From: Teratosphaeria epicoccoides | Taxonomy: Eukaryota; Ascomycota; Dothideomycetes; Mycosphaerellales; Teratosphaeriaceae | Assembly (NCBI GenBank): GCA_021401465.1 | Contig: JADDMT010000041.1 | Span: forward strand, 186,001-250,000 | DNA: 64,000 bases | Direction of reading: 5' to 3' | In this document: positions 10,383-22,284 of the stretch, piece by piece | Position numbering within the stretch: the first letter of the stretch is position 1 | Layout of the letters: the number at the start of each line of letters is the position of its first letter | Position numbers and translations under genes: made by a program | The notes under the pieces: model-generated | Told to the model about the DNA's origin: nothing | Database searches by the model: none | What the model saw: the letters and a program-made list of their open reading frames with translations, nothing else

Positions 10383-12483
10383 GTTAGCAACGAGGCCTCG
10401 CTGCTTGTACCAGCGCCTCTTTGCTGTAATGCCTGCTCAAATCTTTCCAGAGACCTTTTAAAAAAGCTTTGTGCTGAAACGCTCGTGGTAGCCTGGGTAT
10501 GGGCGTGAGGTTGGACTCGAGCACGAGTGAGAGTCAGGGTAACCCTCGTCCTTGTACCAATAATACTAGAGCCGTCTATGCTCACTCAATGCCGCGTAGT
10601 GTGCCGGGCCGGTCTCCGTATCAGAAAGCTTACCAGCGATGTCTCTCGAGAATCGAGATGTCGGTGCGACCTTGGCGGTCTCTGCTATGGGGTATGCGAC
10701 AGGTGACAGGTCTATCGTGGTGCTGGGGACTAATGCTACTGGTATACCTCTTTCCGTCGATGCATGACGATCTGCGCTCCTGCTGGAATGGACGACATGA
10801 CTTGCCGTCTGCTACACGCGACCGCGAGGACGCAAGGAGCATTCTGGAAGCACCAAGTACTACGGCAAGATCCTAGCGACAATTCATGACCTAATGACCT
10901 GGCGGTCGAGCGGCAGGACATGGAAGCTCTCGGGGGGATTTGGCGCCTACCTGCGTGGCCCGCAGGGGTCAACGCATGCGCAGGACTCTGATTGGGGCGC
11001 GTCCAAACGCCATGACAAACGTGAAACCACACTCGACTCGTTCTACGGCTGGCCCATGCTCCTAGCGCTACACGTCCCCGTGGATCAAATCGCGCTCCGA
11101 TCTCATGGTAGTCGGTTCATGATTCCTGACATTTGACAGATCGCAGGCGAAGGCTTTGATGGCGGGCTGTTGCCCCAAATCACACCAGCAAAGCCGGACT
11201 TCTTGAACGGCATGCTTTGTTGTCTCACAGCCCGGACGCAGACAACCATCCGCTGCACAGTACCGCAAGTAGCCAGGTTCACGTGGCAAAGATAAGCAGA
11301 TGTCGATCTGTGTCACAGTGTAACATGACTTCAGAGCTTCTTGACGTGTGCAGAAGCAGACTGTGGCGATTGTTTGGCAATCACAGCATTGGGACTCACC
11401 GCTCCCGGCTGAGTACATTTCGACATCCCTAATAAGCGGTTTGCGAAAGGACCATCAGCACGCGAAGCAAGATCCTGATGGGAGGTGGTGTTACTCTAAA
11501 CAATTAGCGCAAGCCAACAACTTCGTCAGAGATGCCAGAAACCTACACAGAGGGCAATGGAGAGCAGGATCTCCGGCACACCGACACCTGGCTTGCAATC
11601 TCAATTGGGAGGTACGCTCGACGACTTCGCCACGGCCACCACGAAAGCACGAGAGAGCCAAGGGACCGGGCATCAGACGGCAGCAAGAGTACTATCCGTG
11701 CCGAGCGGTTACAACCACCGAATGGTTTTATGTTCATGAGATTTCACGGGCGCAATCGGCGACGTTTTGAACCATTGCTTACGACAATCGAGCCTGACAA
11801 CAAGGTCTGCGTGTGAGAACTAATATCGCAACGCGGCAGTCAGGCGACAGCCGGAAGTAGTCAACATACCTCCACGCCCTTTCTGTAGAGCCTGTCAAGA
11901 TGATTATTGCAATCGGTGTTGTGCTCGCGGACGGAATAGCTAGGAGGTACCACACCGGAAAGCACAATGCCATGTACTCACCTCGAGAAGAGCAGTATCT
12001 ACAAGGCTAACTCTACCCAGTCAACACTTGATATTATCAATTAATCGGTTCGAACTGTCAAATCGCAGCATCAATGAGGCGGTCAACCGTATGGAAGAGC
12101 AGCTGTGTCAAATAAGCAGTCTGAGAAGATACTGAACAGTCAGCCGTGTCGACCAACAGGTTGACTGATATGATGAGCGTCAACAGTTGGGTAAGAGATG
12201 TGTCAAGCCAGTCGCGGCCTTGCCTTTGAGCCGCGCATGCCTTGACTGAAATGTGACTGTACATGTGAACACCGTCTCCAGTCGAAATGGGGTTCGGCAT
12301 TTCGGTTTCGGCTGAACGCACGTGGGAGTGGAAGGATTATACTTGCATTACTGTGCCGCTCTTCAGTGTCAGCTTATGACTCCTCCGCGAGGTGCATACA
12401 AGTTACGGCGTTCCATCTTTCCTCCATTCGAGACCCCGTCTCATCACTTCAACGGGATTGGAGCAGTCTTCCTACAGCCCGTG
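10383..12483. other. Gene-poor region upstream of transporter
   Basis: About 2.1 kb in which open frames are short and overlap on all strands without family motifs. A TTGAC-rich island occupies part of the right half. It probably holds the promoters of the divergent Rheb and transporter genes; an unrecognised small gene cannot be excluded. Confidence 0.4.
12020..12220. repeat. TTGAC/GTCAA-rich island
   Basis: GTCAAC, GTTGACTGATATGATGAG, GTCGAC, GTCAACAG and TGTCAAG recur over 200 bases. The composition matches the islands at 5.2, 25, 26 and 47 kb. Confidence 0.5.
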
Positions 12484-14352
12484 ATGACTACTGCCTCTCA
12501 CTCGCACCACGACTCTGGAGGTGGGACTCGAAGCTTGCCCGCGATGGCAACCGATGATCCACCTCTGCCGCAGCGAACGAGATTCCGTGCCATTGCGATC
12601 TTGATAGCTCTTTACGTACGTCCCCCCCCTGTGCCGTGGCCTAAAACTCGATGCTAATCAGCCTTCCAGCTCGTACTCTTCATAGCGGCCCTCGATCAGA
12701 CCATCATCGCCACTGCCATTCCATCGATCACCTCGCAACTCCACTCGGCTTCGGGCTACACATGGATTGGCTCAGCCTACAATTTGGCCAACGCTGCTGC
12801 CGGACCCATTTGGGCCAAAGGCTCGGACATCTGGGGCCGCAAACCAGCTTTGCTAGGAGCTGTGACCATGTTCGGCGCTGCTTCGATCATTGCAGCGCTT
12901 AGCATCAACATGGCAATGTTGATCGCGGCAAGAGCCTTGCAGGGCGTGGCGGGCGGCGGTTTGATGCAGTTGGTGATCATCACGATCTCAGACCTGTACT
13001 CGCCGCGAAAACGAACTTTGTACTATGGGTTTTGCGAGGTCGTCTGGGCTGTAGCCGGAGGCGCAGGGCCCGTGTTTGGTGGTCTGTTCACGCAGCTAGT
13101 GACCTGGAGATGGTGCTTCTGGATCAATCTTCCCATATGCGGAATTGCTCTCGGGCTCCTGATACTCCTCCTTGATGTCCACAACCCGCGGACAAGAATC
13201 CGAGACGGCCTGTTGGCAGTCGATTGGCCAGGTACACTTAGTCTCTTGGCTGTCACGGTAATGCTGCTATTGGGTCTGGACTTTGGAGGTGCCATCTTCC
13301 CATGGAACAGTCTGAAAGTCATCTGCCTCATCGTAATTGGGACTGCAATGATCGGTTTCTTCTTATTCAGCGAGAAGAGGCTGGCCAAATATCCATTAAT
13401 TCCTCTGAAGGTCTTTGACGGTCGGTCGAACATCTCCTCTTTCATCGTTGGCTGGATGCATGGTATGGTTTTCATCGCTGTCGAATACTACATGCCATTG
13501 TAAGTAGTTGCATCCTGTGTCGCTCGCCTGGGAAATCCAGTCAGGAAGGTCAAGGCCAGTTGATTTGAGTGACAGGTTGCCAGAATCAGAGGTTGACAAT
13601 TTCATAAGAGTACGGTCGACGTACCTGATTCTGAGATATGCTGACGGCGTTGCAGGTACTTTCAAAGCGCAAAGCAAGCTTCTCCTTTGAAGAGCGGTGT
13701 TCTGATTTTACCGATCACCATATCTGAGGCACTGAGCGGATTGATGGTGGGCATCGTGCTCCACCGATTTGGCAGATATCGTGAGATTATCTGGGCTGGC
13801 TTAGCTTTATTGACTCTGGGCACGGGCCTCTTCATCATGTTCACCGCAAGAACAGCCATCAGTACACTGGTCGGTTTGGAAATCCTGTATGGGACAGGAG
13901 CAGGCCTACTGTTCACAGCTCCCATAATCGCAATCCAAAACACAGTCAGCCAGGCAAATACTGGCAGCGCAACAGCTACCTTCGGCTTCTTGAGGAATGT
14001 CGCAACATCGATCTCGCTTGTGATTGGCGGCGTCGTTTTCCAGAACGGTATGGCTGCTCAAGTGCCGTCACTCCGCTCGGTTGGCCTAGATACAGATGTG
14101 CTGGAATCGCTCTCTGGCGGCCGGGCTGCAGCTCATGTGGACATCGTACAAACCATCGCCAACACAGCACAACAAAACGCCGTCAAGGAAGCCTTTGCAT
14201 TGAGCTTTCGAGAAATGTGGATCATGTATACAGCCCTTGCAGGTATCGGGCTGTTCGCTGGTCTCTTTGTTGAACAGAACGATTTGAGGAAAGAGCACAC
14301 AGAGACTAAGACGGGTTTGCATAATTTGAGCCAGCGTGATCCAGCTACTTAG
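12484..14352 (+). CDS. MFS multidrug transporter, DHA2-like (14-helix type), 3 exons
   Basis: Plasma-membrane proton antiporter of the DHA2 drug/toxin efflux type. Exons are 12484-12615, 12670-13499 and 13656-14352, giving 552 residues. The first helix carries the family signature LDQTIIATAIP. The loop AKGSDIWGRKPALLG is the MFS A-motif, and the fifth-helix region has the C-like motif AGGAGPVFGG. About 14 hydrophobic segments are visible. Intron 1 (54 nt) uses GTACGT, CTAAT and CAG. Intron 2 (156 nt) uses GTAAGT and CAG, has a CTGAC branch and contains GTTGAC/GTCGAC words. A second ATG at 12544 is an alternative start. The substrate is unknown, and no biosynthetic cluster surrounds it. The stop is 21 bp from the convergent SARAF stop. 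Confidence 0.88.
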
Positions 14353-14373
14353 ATCAAAACAACAGCAACTTTT

Positions 14374-15432
14374 TCATCTTCTTCTGGTGCCGCCAAACCC
14401 TGTAGACTCATAGCGGCTGCTGCTAGGACTCGAAGATGGACCAGAATTGAAATATGATGAGCCTCCACCAAATGGCGATGAATTTGGCGGCTGGTTGCCT
14501 ACTGGTCTGGTGAAAAAGCCAGTTCGTGGCGGATCCGGATCCCTAGTCCTGCGTCCCCATGTTGACGGGCCAACCTGTGGGTCATCGTAAGTGTGGTCTG
14601 TTCTCCTATTCCTACCAGTGAATGCATTCGCGGCAGCCTGGGCTGCATAGCTCGCAGCGGCACCAGTGGCAGCTCCGGTCCAGAAACCTGGTCGCCATGT
14701 TCCGTCCGCATTTTGTCCTTGACTCGATCCGGCAGCTCGGTTAGCCTTGTATGAAGATCCGGACTTTGGAGCGCGAGGTGTGTATGGAGGTGGTGGATCA
14801 TCGTGGCCGTCAGGTCCTCCTCCACCGCCGCCCCAACCATTCCAAATTCCTCGGTTACCTGTTCCTCGGTTGCCGCCTCGCGGATTGACAAAGATCCGAT
14901 AGATGAAAATGCAAACCACGCCTATGAAGACCACCCAGAACAAGGTCGTTGCAAGCGAGCTGAAGATATTCTCCGTGGTTGGATGCTTGTACATCCGCTC
15001 ATAAACATTCCTTCCGTACTTTTCCTCTCCCGCTCTTGTCAATATCAACCTGTACTCCACTCCACAGCTGCCCTTCAAAACGTAAGGATCATCAGGTGAA
15101 TCGTAGCCCTCGCAGATGACGTCCGTGCTTCCAAGCTTGAACTCCGGAGGCAGCTGAGCTTTGCACGTCCACTGTACGTCTTCTGTGTCATATTCAGAAC
15201 CAGCATTCTCGCACCGCATCACATCAGGCGCGTAAAGTCCCTTTGCATTTCCGCCAACGCAGCTCATCTGCGGCACGGGATCGCTGCGCCGTGCGGTGGT
15301 GAGTCTGCCATCGTGAAAGGTAAGTGCTTTGACGCGCGAGAGTAATTGTGCATCTTTCGCCTTGCTCTTCGCGAACACGGATGGATTCATGCAGGCTAGC
15401 ACCAGGCCGAGCAACGATGTTTTGAGCTGCAT
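14374..15432 (-). CDS. SARAF-like store-operated calcium entry regulator
   Basis: Single-pass ER membrane protein of the SARAF (TMEM66) family, which in animals damps STIM-dependent calcium entry. The 352-residue single exon begins with a signal peptide (MQLKTSLLGLVLACMNPSVFA). A luminal SARAF domain follows with KALTFHDGRLTTARR, QMSCVGG, APDVMRCEN and the cysteine pairs of QWTCKAQLPPEFK and GSCGVEYRL. One transmembrane helix (about 160-185, LFWVVFIGVVCIFIYRIFV) precedes a long Gly/Pro/Ser-rich cytosolic tail with several PPPPYT- and RRR-type patches. Fungi generally lack STIM/Orai, so its fungal role is unclear. It is head to head with the RIT1 gene, 313 bp apart. Confidence 0.88.
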   Translation of the reverse strand: MQLKTSLLGLVLACMNPSVFAKSKAKDAQLLSRVKALTFHDGRLTTARRSDPVPQMSCVGGNAKGLYAPDVMRCENAGSEYDTEDVQWTCKAQLPPEFKLGSTDVICEGYDSPDDPYVLKGSCGVEYRLILTRAGEEKYGRNVYERMYKHPTTENIFSSLATTLFWVVFIGVVCIFIYRIFVNPRGGNRGTGNRGIWNGWGGGGGGPDGHDDPPPPYTPRAPKSGSSYKANRAAGSSQGQNADGTWRPGFWTGAATGAAASYAAQAAANAFTGRNRRTDHTYDDPQVGPSTWGRRTRDPDPPRTGFFTRPVGNQPPNSSPFGGGSSYFNSGPSSSPSSSRYESTGFGGTRRR

Positions 15433-15745
15433 GTTTCCAAAGTCTGTCGCGTTGGGAATGTCGAGGGTTCAGTTCTGTGCTGGACTGAGCGGAGCTTTTC
15501 TGTAGCTCATAATGTGTGAATGCGGCAGTGGCGACATGATCTTGACACTTGTTCTTATCATGTTTCTTTGGAGTGATAGATAGCTGGATGTGCCTGGGTG
15601 GCAAACATGAGGCAGGCGCCGAATTCGCCGAGCGCGACCGTCTTCCTTTCATTCCACAACTTCAGCCAGTTCATGTTTTATTGAGCGACTAACAGGTGGA
15701 GTCTAAATCGTCATAATCTTTTCGACCAGCAGCATAATCAGTCAG
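15433..15745. promoter_or_regulatory. Shared divergent promoter region (SARAF / RIT1)
   Basis: 313 bp between the SARAF ATG on the minus strand and the RIT1 ATG on the plus strand. No other gene fits here, so regulatory elements of both must be close together. No specific site is claimed. Confidence 0.35.
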
Positions 15746-17178
15746 ATGGTACGTGAATCAAAAATCATATTCTCCTCAGCACCCTACGACATCAAGACCG
15801 CGCTGTCCGAGATCAAACGTGCCAATCTTACAATTTCAAACCGCCTGCGCTCCGTCAAACAAGATGCAGAGTTCGTCGAGAAGGCCGCCGAAGCGTACAA
15901 ACTTCCTCTGATCGCAAACGAGCGCTGCGGGAGCTGGTACATCGATCCAGCCAACAAGGCTGGCAGCACGTACTTCAAGTCCACAGACGGCCACTTTGGG
16001 CAGTGGAGCTTCAGTCTGCGAAGGCTGAACCTACAGGTGCTAGATGTAGTGGGGCAGCATGGAGGGTACGGCTGATCTACTATGATTTGTTGAGGTAAGT
16101 GATAGCACTTTGGCTGATGGATGCATTTCGCTATCTGTATAGATGTATTATCGTCGATTCGACGAGACGAGGCAAGAGTATGCCCGATGCAATGTCGAAA
16201 ACTGTGCCTATCTGGATCTGTGTCCTCAACCGCCTGCTGTTTTCGGAAGATCCTTCCTCGCATCACCTTCGCACTCCTCGGCAGGTCGTATCTGCATCTG
16301 AGCATGCCCAGATCGAAGCGAAGATACCTTTGATGGTCGAGGCTGCGAGGAGTCTGAACCTTGACTCGAGGTCCCTGCGAAACAAGCTGGGTGACAAACC
16401 AATGCAACCAGTTTGGGTCACACCTGCAAGCCGAACCATCTCAGAAACAAATGATGAAGCCCAGAAACCGCATCGCGTAGTTCTCTGTACGGCTTCAAGT
16501 TGCAACAGCGAATACGCGGTTGATAATCGTCCGATAGACTACGTCCAAGGCGCAGCAGATGATCACGAGAACTGGGCGTGCGGGCTGGATGCAGTGACAT
16601 TCTGGACCTATAGGCAGACACTGCTCGCCACGTCTGAAGATGACTTGCCGAGCTTGATAGAAGGCATCAAGGCGACATCGACGTCCAACTCGTTGATACG
16701 AGAGCCAGTCCTTGTACAGCCGACGAGCACAATCTGGATCGCAAACAACGCTGCAGCCGCCCAGCTGCACAGAGATTACGACGTCATCGTTTCATGCGAC
16801 TCTACGCTCAACACAAGTTTGGCCGCAGCGATGAAGAACCGCTACATTCACCTTGCATGCTCGGCAGGCAAGAATGGGAGCAGGCAACTTCGCAGTGAGC
16901 TTTCAAAGCTCTCGGCCATCGACACCATCCTCGCCATCAGCCCTACCCTAAACTTTCTGGTGTCGTGCCAGACGGGCAAAGATCTTGCTGTAGGCGCTGC
17001 TTTAGCCGTCAGCTGCCGCTTTGTCAATATTGATGGCAGAGTGCGAGCTAGCTGCGCGACGGACGTGTTGAACAAGGAAATGATCAAAAAGCGGCTGAGT
17101 TGGATCATGGTCTCGATGCCGGACGCATCGCCTAGCCGGGCAACTCTCCAAAGCGTAAATGCATTCTTGTTGAGCTGA
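15746..17178 (+). CDS. RIT1: Initiator tRNA A64 2'-O-ribosylphosphate transferase
   Basis: Cytosolic enzyme that adds ribosyl phosphate to A64 of initiator Met-tRNA, keeping it out of elongation. Exons are 15746-16065 and 16143-17178 (451 residues). The N-terminus carries ISNRLRSVKQDAEFV, then NERCGSWYID, the Lys/Ser/Thr-Asp-Gly-His block KSTDGHFGQWSFSLRRLNL, and across the splice GQHGG-CIIVDSTRRGK followed by MPDALSKT-like MPDAMSKTVPIW. The 77-nt intron uses GTACGG and ATAG, and the joined GGA codon restores the conserved GGCIIVDSTR. The end of the protein fits the usual C-terminal phosphatase-like part. ELP3, another tRNA modifier, lies tail to tail 43 bp away. The initiator ATG is followed directly by GTACGT, so an upstream micro-exon is possible. 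Confidence 0.9.
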
Positions 17179-17221
17179 GGATTGAACTTTGGGCTTGCAT
17201 TTGACCTTTCGAAAAGTCTAC

Positions 17222-18985
17222 TCAATCCTCATCGCTGCTGTCGCCACTCTCACCCAACAGCTTACTCATGTACGGCCCATCTAGCTCATACCCAAGCCGT
17301 TTGTAGTACCCTCGCACTCCAACCCCAGAAATGACGCTGATCTTTCTTGACCCATGCTCAACCCTCGCGATGCGCTCCGCCTCCTCCATCAACAACGTTC
17401 CGTATCCCTGGTGCTGACTCTTCCCTTTCACCCTTTCATGGATCGGTACCGCACTACCATAGACGTGCAACTCCCTCACGAGGCTGCTTGCTTGGCCCAC
17501 AAGCTCCTCGCGATAGGTATACTTCTCGGTACACTTCCTCAAACGTAGAAGTGCAATCAAGATATCTTGCTTCGGATCCTCATAAGCTAGGAAGGTCTCC
17601 CAGCCTCCATTTGCCATGTAGTCGCGGCGGACGAGCTCGACCTGGTTGGGCCGAATTTTGTGCTTGACTTCGTTGATGCCGACTTCGCGCGTCCGCACGT
17701 CGCGACAGGTGGTCCCAAAGTCTTTCATTCGTGCTAAAGCGAGTTCTCGAAGATTGCCGTTCTCGACGCCTGATGTCACCAAAGGCATCGGAATATCTCT
17801 CTGGACGCGATAGATTCTCGTCCAGGGCGGGATGAGTGCAAGGATGCGCGCAACGATATCGATCAGAGTATTTGGGGTGTAGTTCTTGTACCTGCCTGTT
17901 CTCCATAGCTCATAGAGTCCTGTCCCTCTGATGACAAGTGTAGGATAGATCTTCAGCCCGTCCGTGCGGAAGGCTGGGTTCTCAAAGTATTCTTGAAACT
18001 GGAAGAGATCGCGCTCGAGACCTACATTGGGCAGATCAGGCATCATGTGCGAAACGACCTTGAAGCCTGCATCTTTGGCCATGGCAAAGGTCTCGCACAC
18101 GGCTTTTACAGTGTGGCCGCGATTGGTGTCACGAGCTACGTCTTCATAAAGGGACTGCACGCCAATTTCCAGTCTGGTACAGCCGTAGCGGAGCATGTCT
18201 GTGAGATGTGGCGGCAAGCAGTAATCCGGACGAGTTTCGATTGTGATGCCAACACATTTCGTGGTACTCTGCTCGCCAGCCATGACAGCTTCGTCGACGT
18301 CGTTGGTCTGATATCCAGAAAGGGCATTGTGTAGCTGGCTGATGAACTCTTCTCGGTACTTTGGGCTCAAAGACATGAACGTGCCTCCCATGATGATGTA
18401 CTCGACTTTGTCTACGCTATGACCCAGACTTCGTATCTGGTCTACTCTGCCTCTGGCTTGCTCGAAAGGATCGTACCTAGCTCTTATCGCTCGCATCGAC
18501 GTGGGCTCGTAGCCAGTATATGACTGAGTGCTGTACTCGAAGTCGGAGTCTGGACCGCCGGGACAATAGACGCATATATTACCCGTATATGCAATGTGTG
18601 GACATCTATGTGGTTTGCACATGACAGCGACGACTGCTATGCCCGACGCACTTCGTATGGGCTTCGCGATCAACTTTGGCAGGACGTATCTCTTGTATTG
18701 CTCGGGCACAGCAGCGATGATGTCTGTGAGAGGTGGCTGCCGCGACAGAAAATGCTTCTTCGCATATTGACTTCGGAGCGCGTTGAGGTTGATGTCTTTG
18801 GGCTGTGCACCGGTCTGCTGGCATCGTTCGTGGTCTTCGACGAGGTGGTTCGCAACGTCTGCACAGGCTCGCATATATCGCTCAGGCTCTGGTGCCAATT
18901 TGACGAGCTCGTTGGCTCCCGCCCTTCTCTTCTTCGGCATTTTGGGTGCCGTCATCGTCTCAGTCATGGTCGCCATCTTGGGCAT
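17222..18985 (-). CDS. ELP3: Elongator complex catalytic subunit (tRNA uridine C5 acetyltransferase)
   Basis: Radical-SAM/acetyltransferase subunit of Elongator, which starts cm5/mcm5 modification of wobble uridine in tRNA. The 587-residue single-exon product aligns almost without gaps to yeast Elp3. Features include CKPHRCPHIAYTGNICVYC with the radical-SAM cysteines, the block STQSYTGYEPTSMRAIRARY, and the C-terminal GNAT motif HQGYGTLLMEEAERIA with GVGVRGYYKRLGYELDGPYM. An acidic Ser-rich tail follows. The frame is open further upstream, but the extra codons start without ATG, so the ATG at 18985 (or 18976) is chosen. It is tail to tail with RIT1 and head to head with striatin, so its promoter lies in the next 551 bp. 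Confidence 0.96.
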   Translation of the reverse strand: MPKMATMTETMTAPKMPKKRRAGANELVKLAPEPERYMRACADVANHLVEDHERCQQTGAQPKDINLNALRSQYAKKHFLSRQPPLTDIIAAVPEQYKRYVLPKLIAKPIRSASGIAVVAVMCKPHRCPHIAYTGNICVYCPGGPDSDFEYSTQSYTGYEPTSMRAIRARYDPFEQARGRVDQIRSLGHSVDKVEYIIMGGTFMSLSPKYREEFISQLHNALSGYQTNDVDEAVMAGEQSTTKCVGITIETRPDYCLPPHLTDMLRYGCTRLEIGVQSLYEDVARDTNRGHTVKAVCETFAMAKDAGFKVVSHMMPDLPNVGLERDLFQFQEYFENPAFRTDGLKIYPTLVIRGTGLYELWRTGRYKNYTPNTLIDIVARILALIPPWTRIYRVQRDIPMPLVTSGVENGNLRELALARMKDFGTTCRDVRTREVGINEVKHKIRPNQVELVRRDYMANGGWETFLAYEDPKQDILIALLRLRKCTEKYTYREELVGQASSLVRELHVYGSAVPIHERVKGKSQHQGYGTLLMEEAERIARVEHGSRKISVISGVGVRGYYKRLGYELDGPYMSKLLGESGDSSDED

Positions 18986-19536
18986 ACAAGAGGCCTTACA
19001 GACAGTGGCTGGTGGTCCCTTGGTCCAATTGAATTCGGGCTGGCTGACGAAGATCAAAGCTTGACGTGGTGGTCGGTGAGTATTCGATGTGGCTGTGATG
19101 GTTTGATCGACAAGTCATGCTAGTATTGGAAGACCGCTTGGTCGGTCACATGTAAAGTTCAGGTTGCTTCAGAATTGATATAGAAACCAGGGGTGGGGGC
19201 CAAAGCCGGCCATGCGACTGAGGGTCAAAACAGAACCTAGGCTTTGCCGCCGTGGAGCTCACGCGCGAAAGCATCCATACAATTTTGTAGAAACCTCCAC
19301 TCCACCCGCTCCCTATCACGTCCGATCGCTTCGGCGTTCCTCCGCGGCTTCTTGCCATTGTTCGTTCAAGACCCGACAGGCTTTGGGATTGCACAGAGGA
19401 CAAATGTTGACGGGGGGTGTCCTAGCCGAGCTCCCTCCGCCGTACGTCGCTGCATGAGACGGCGGTGTTGCCCATGTTTCCAACACGATAGCGACGGGGC
19501 ATTGGCAGATTCTGGCTGCGTAGGATTGCTGCGAGC
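18986..19536. promoter_or_regulatory. Shared divergent promoter region (ELP3 / striatin)
   Basis: 551 bp between start codons of opposite genes. Small frames here show no family motif. The striatin side is GC-rich. Confidence 0.35.
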
Positions 19537-22284
19537 ATGGCCTTCCAACAGCAAGGCGTTGGCAATGGCGCGGCGGGCGAGCATCACGGGCCCCAGGGGA
19601 CAGAATACACGCTTCAGGGTGAGCCGTTACCCCTTCCGTTCAGTCGCTCACTGGTGGCCTCATTAACACGTGGCAGGTGTCATGCGCTTCCTTCAGATTG
19701 AATGGCACAGCCACGAACGCGCACGCAACGCCTGGGATATCGAGCGCGCTGAGATGAAGGCCAAGATTGCGAAGCAGGAGGGCGAATGCAGGCACGCCAA
19801 GCGCATCAATGAGCAGCTGGAACGGCAAGTGCGCATGTTGGAGATGGCGTTGAAGAACGAGCGCAACAAGAATAAGAAGAAGGACGCGAACAGCGAAACA
19901 GCGGCGCAAAAGACAGGGGAAGGGAGTATGGATAAGAAGCAGGGGCAGGAGAACAACAATCAGCCTGCGGGCAAGGAGGCCGATAAGGCCGTTCCTCAAA
20001 GACCAACGTCCGCTCACATGCCACACAACTCATTCCTCGAGACGGATGAGGGTCAGCTCCTGGAGACGGAAAAGGAGCGGGAACAGTATCTGGACAACAC
20101 GACCAAGTATTTGCGGAACTGCATGAAGGAGATTCAATATCTGTTGACTCCACCGCAGCATCCTCCGCCGCCGCAATTGCTGCCAAATGGGAACTATTCT
20201 GGCTTGCCAGAACCGCCATTGAGCGTGGAGGATATCTACGTACAGCATCAACGCGCGAGGGGTGCTGTCAGAGGACCGCAGGGCCAGGTGCTTCCGCAAC
20301 ATCTCCAGCAGCAAAGCATGCCAAATCACCAACCGCCGCCGGTGCCCAACAACCTCCCGCCATCTGCGGGGCAGCAGCAGCTGCAGGGAAGATATACAGA
20401 ATTCCCGCATGACCTTTCTCAAACACATTCCGCCGACTCATTGCAGCAGTCTGCGCAGCAGCAGTCGCAAGTGACTTCATACCATGAGAACCAGGTGGAA
20501 TCAATCACGCACGCGTATGATGCCCTGGGTAGAGCGCTGCCTGCAGAGACGGCGGAGCAAGCTCAGCCTGTACGCCCCTTAAGACAACAGCCAGCCGATA
20601 CCGACGGCTGGACATTCGACGACGACCAGCCTCTGCCGAACGAACACCCGCAGAGCAGGAGGCCCGATACCGATCTATTTCCGTCAGCAGCAAGCGGCGC
20701 GTTGCCCCTGCCCAAGTCACCTCCCCGAGGTAGCGCTCTCGGTGTGACACCGGGCAGCCACAGACGGAAGTCGTCGCATGGATCGCAAGCGATGGCGCGA
20801 AGGCGATCTTCACAAGGCAAACAAGATTCTTCAGCAGCCGATGCAGCTGCTGCCTCTGCAGACGCGCACGAATTTAGAGTGAAATTTGCACTACGTGGTC
20901 ACCTTGACGTTGTGCGCAGTGTTGTCTTCTCTGGTGGTGGGTCACCGTCAGAGCCAGAAGTTTGCACTGCTGGTGACGATGGGACGATAAAACGATGGTT
21001 CATTCCTGCCTCCTATCAGAACTTTGGGCAGAATCTGCAACCGGGCCAAAGCCAGCCGGAATCGAAGCTTCAGAATCTGGACATTAATGCCTACTTTACG
21101 CATCGAGGCCATGACGGCATTGTAACCAGCCTAGCAGCATGTCCCGCGAGCACCAACTTTAGCACCGGTGGCAGGGCGAATGGTGATGGCTGGGTCTTCT
21201 CTGGAGGTCAAGATGCCACAGTCCGTATCTGGGAACGCGGCCGGGTGGACCCGAAGGCCACTCTGGAAGGCCACACGGACGCCGTATGGGCTGTCTGCGT
21301 ACTGCCAGCTACGATCGGTACTGTCTTCGGCGCTCCACGCGCTGCCCAGTTCGGTGGTGCAGATCGCTTGATTCTGGTCTCTGGAGCAGCGGACGGCGCT
21401 GTGAAAGTCTGGGCTGTGAGTCCCCCTCCACAAAACACGTCAAGAGACGCCGGACCCAGGAGAGGCGTAGGCGGGAGCAGACGACATAGCGTTACTAGCG
21501 GGTCGAACTTTCCATCTTCGCCACAACCTAGCGTCGCGAGCCCCACGCCATTTAGCTATACCCTCGTTCATACCATCAAGCGGCCCGTGCCTGCGGAAGA
21601 AGGCAAGCGTCCTGCGGCGCCCACGAGTATATCGGCACTCGGACCCGGAGGCGAGACGTTTGTTGTAGCGTACACCGACAGCTCAGTCCTGATCTTCGAC
21701 ACCAGGTCCGGCGAGGAGGTTATTGGCATGGCGAGCAACGAAACCTACGACGGCACCCCGGCGACGCAGATCAACACTGTCGTAGCTACTAATTTTGGCC
21801 TCGAGAGTGGTGTTCCAAGCCGTGATTCATCACACGGCATAGAAGCTGAAGAAGTTGGTGCAGGTGCGACTGGAGGGAGGGAAGGTGTCGAAGGCGTTGT
21901 GATCACTGGTCACGAAGATCGCTTTGTGCGCTTCTTCGATGCGAATTCTGGTAAGTCACAGAGGGGCAGATGCTCTACACTCCCGAACTTCGGGGAGCTG
22001 ACAAACTCAAAGGCCAATGCACCTACAACATGCTCGCTCACCCTTCCGCGATCTCCTCACTCTCGCTGCCACCATCGGGCAATCCTCGAGAGGCGGTAAG
22101 CGCTGGACACGATGCCTCCATCCGAGTCTGGAGCCTCGAGAAACGTATCTGCACACAAGAAATCATGTCGAACCGTCATATGCGTGGCGAGGGTGTCACG
22201 TGCGTGAGCTGGAGTGCCGAGGGTAGACTAGTGGTTGCGGGGGGAGGTGATGGCGTTTGCAAGGTGTACGCCCGAGGCTCGTAG
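19537..22284 (+). CDS. Striatin-family STRIPAK scaffold, 3 exons
   Basis: Regulatory B'''-type subunit of the STRIPAK phosphatase/kinase complex (N. crassa HAM-3, Sordaria PRO11, Aspergillus StrA), needed for hyphal fusion and sexual development. Exons are 19537-19618, 19677-21950 and 22013-22284, giving 875 residues. The striatin domain begins YTLQGVMRFLQIEWHSHERA and runs into a coiled coil. A Gln/Pro-rich middle precedes WD40 repeats (from about residue 420) with FALRGHLDVVRSVVFSG, HDGIVTSLAACP and GHTDAVWAVCVLP. The last exon supplies AHPSAISSLSLPPSG and the final blade. The intron junctions (58 and 62 nt) restore the family reading. Without exon 1 the protein would lack its first conserved residues. 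Confidence 0.93.
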
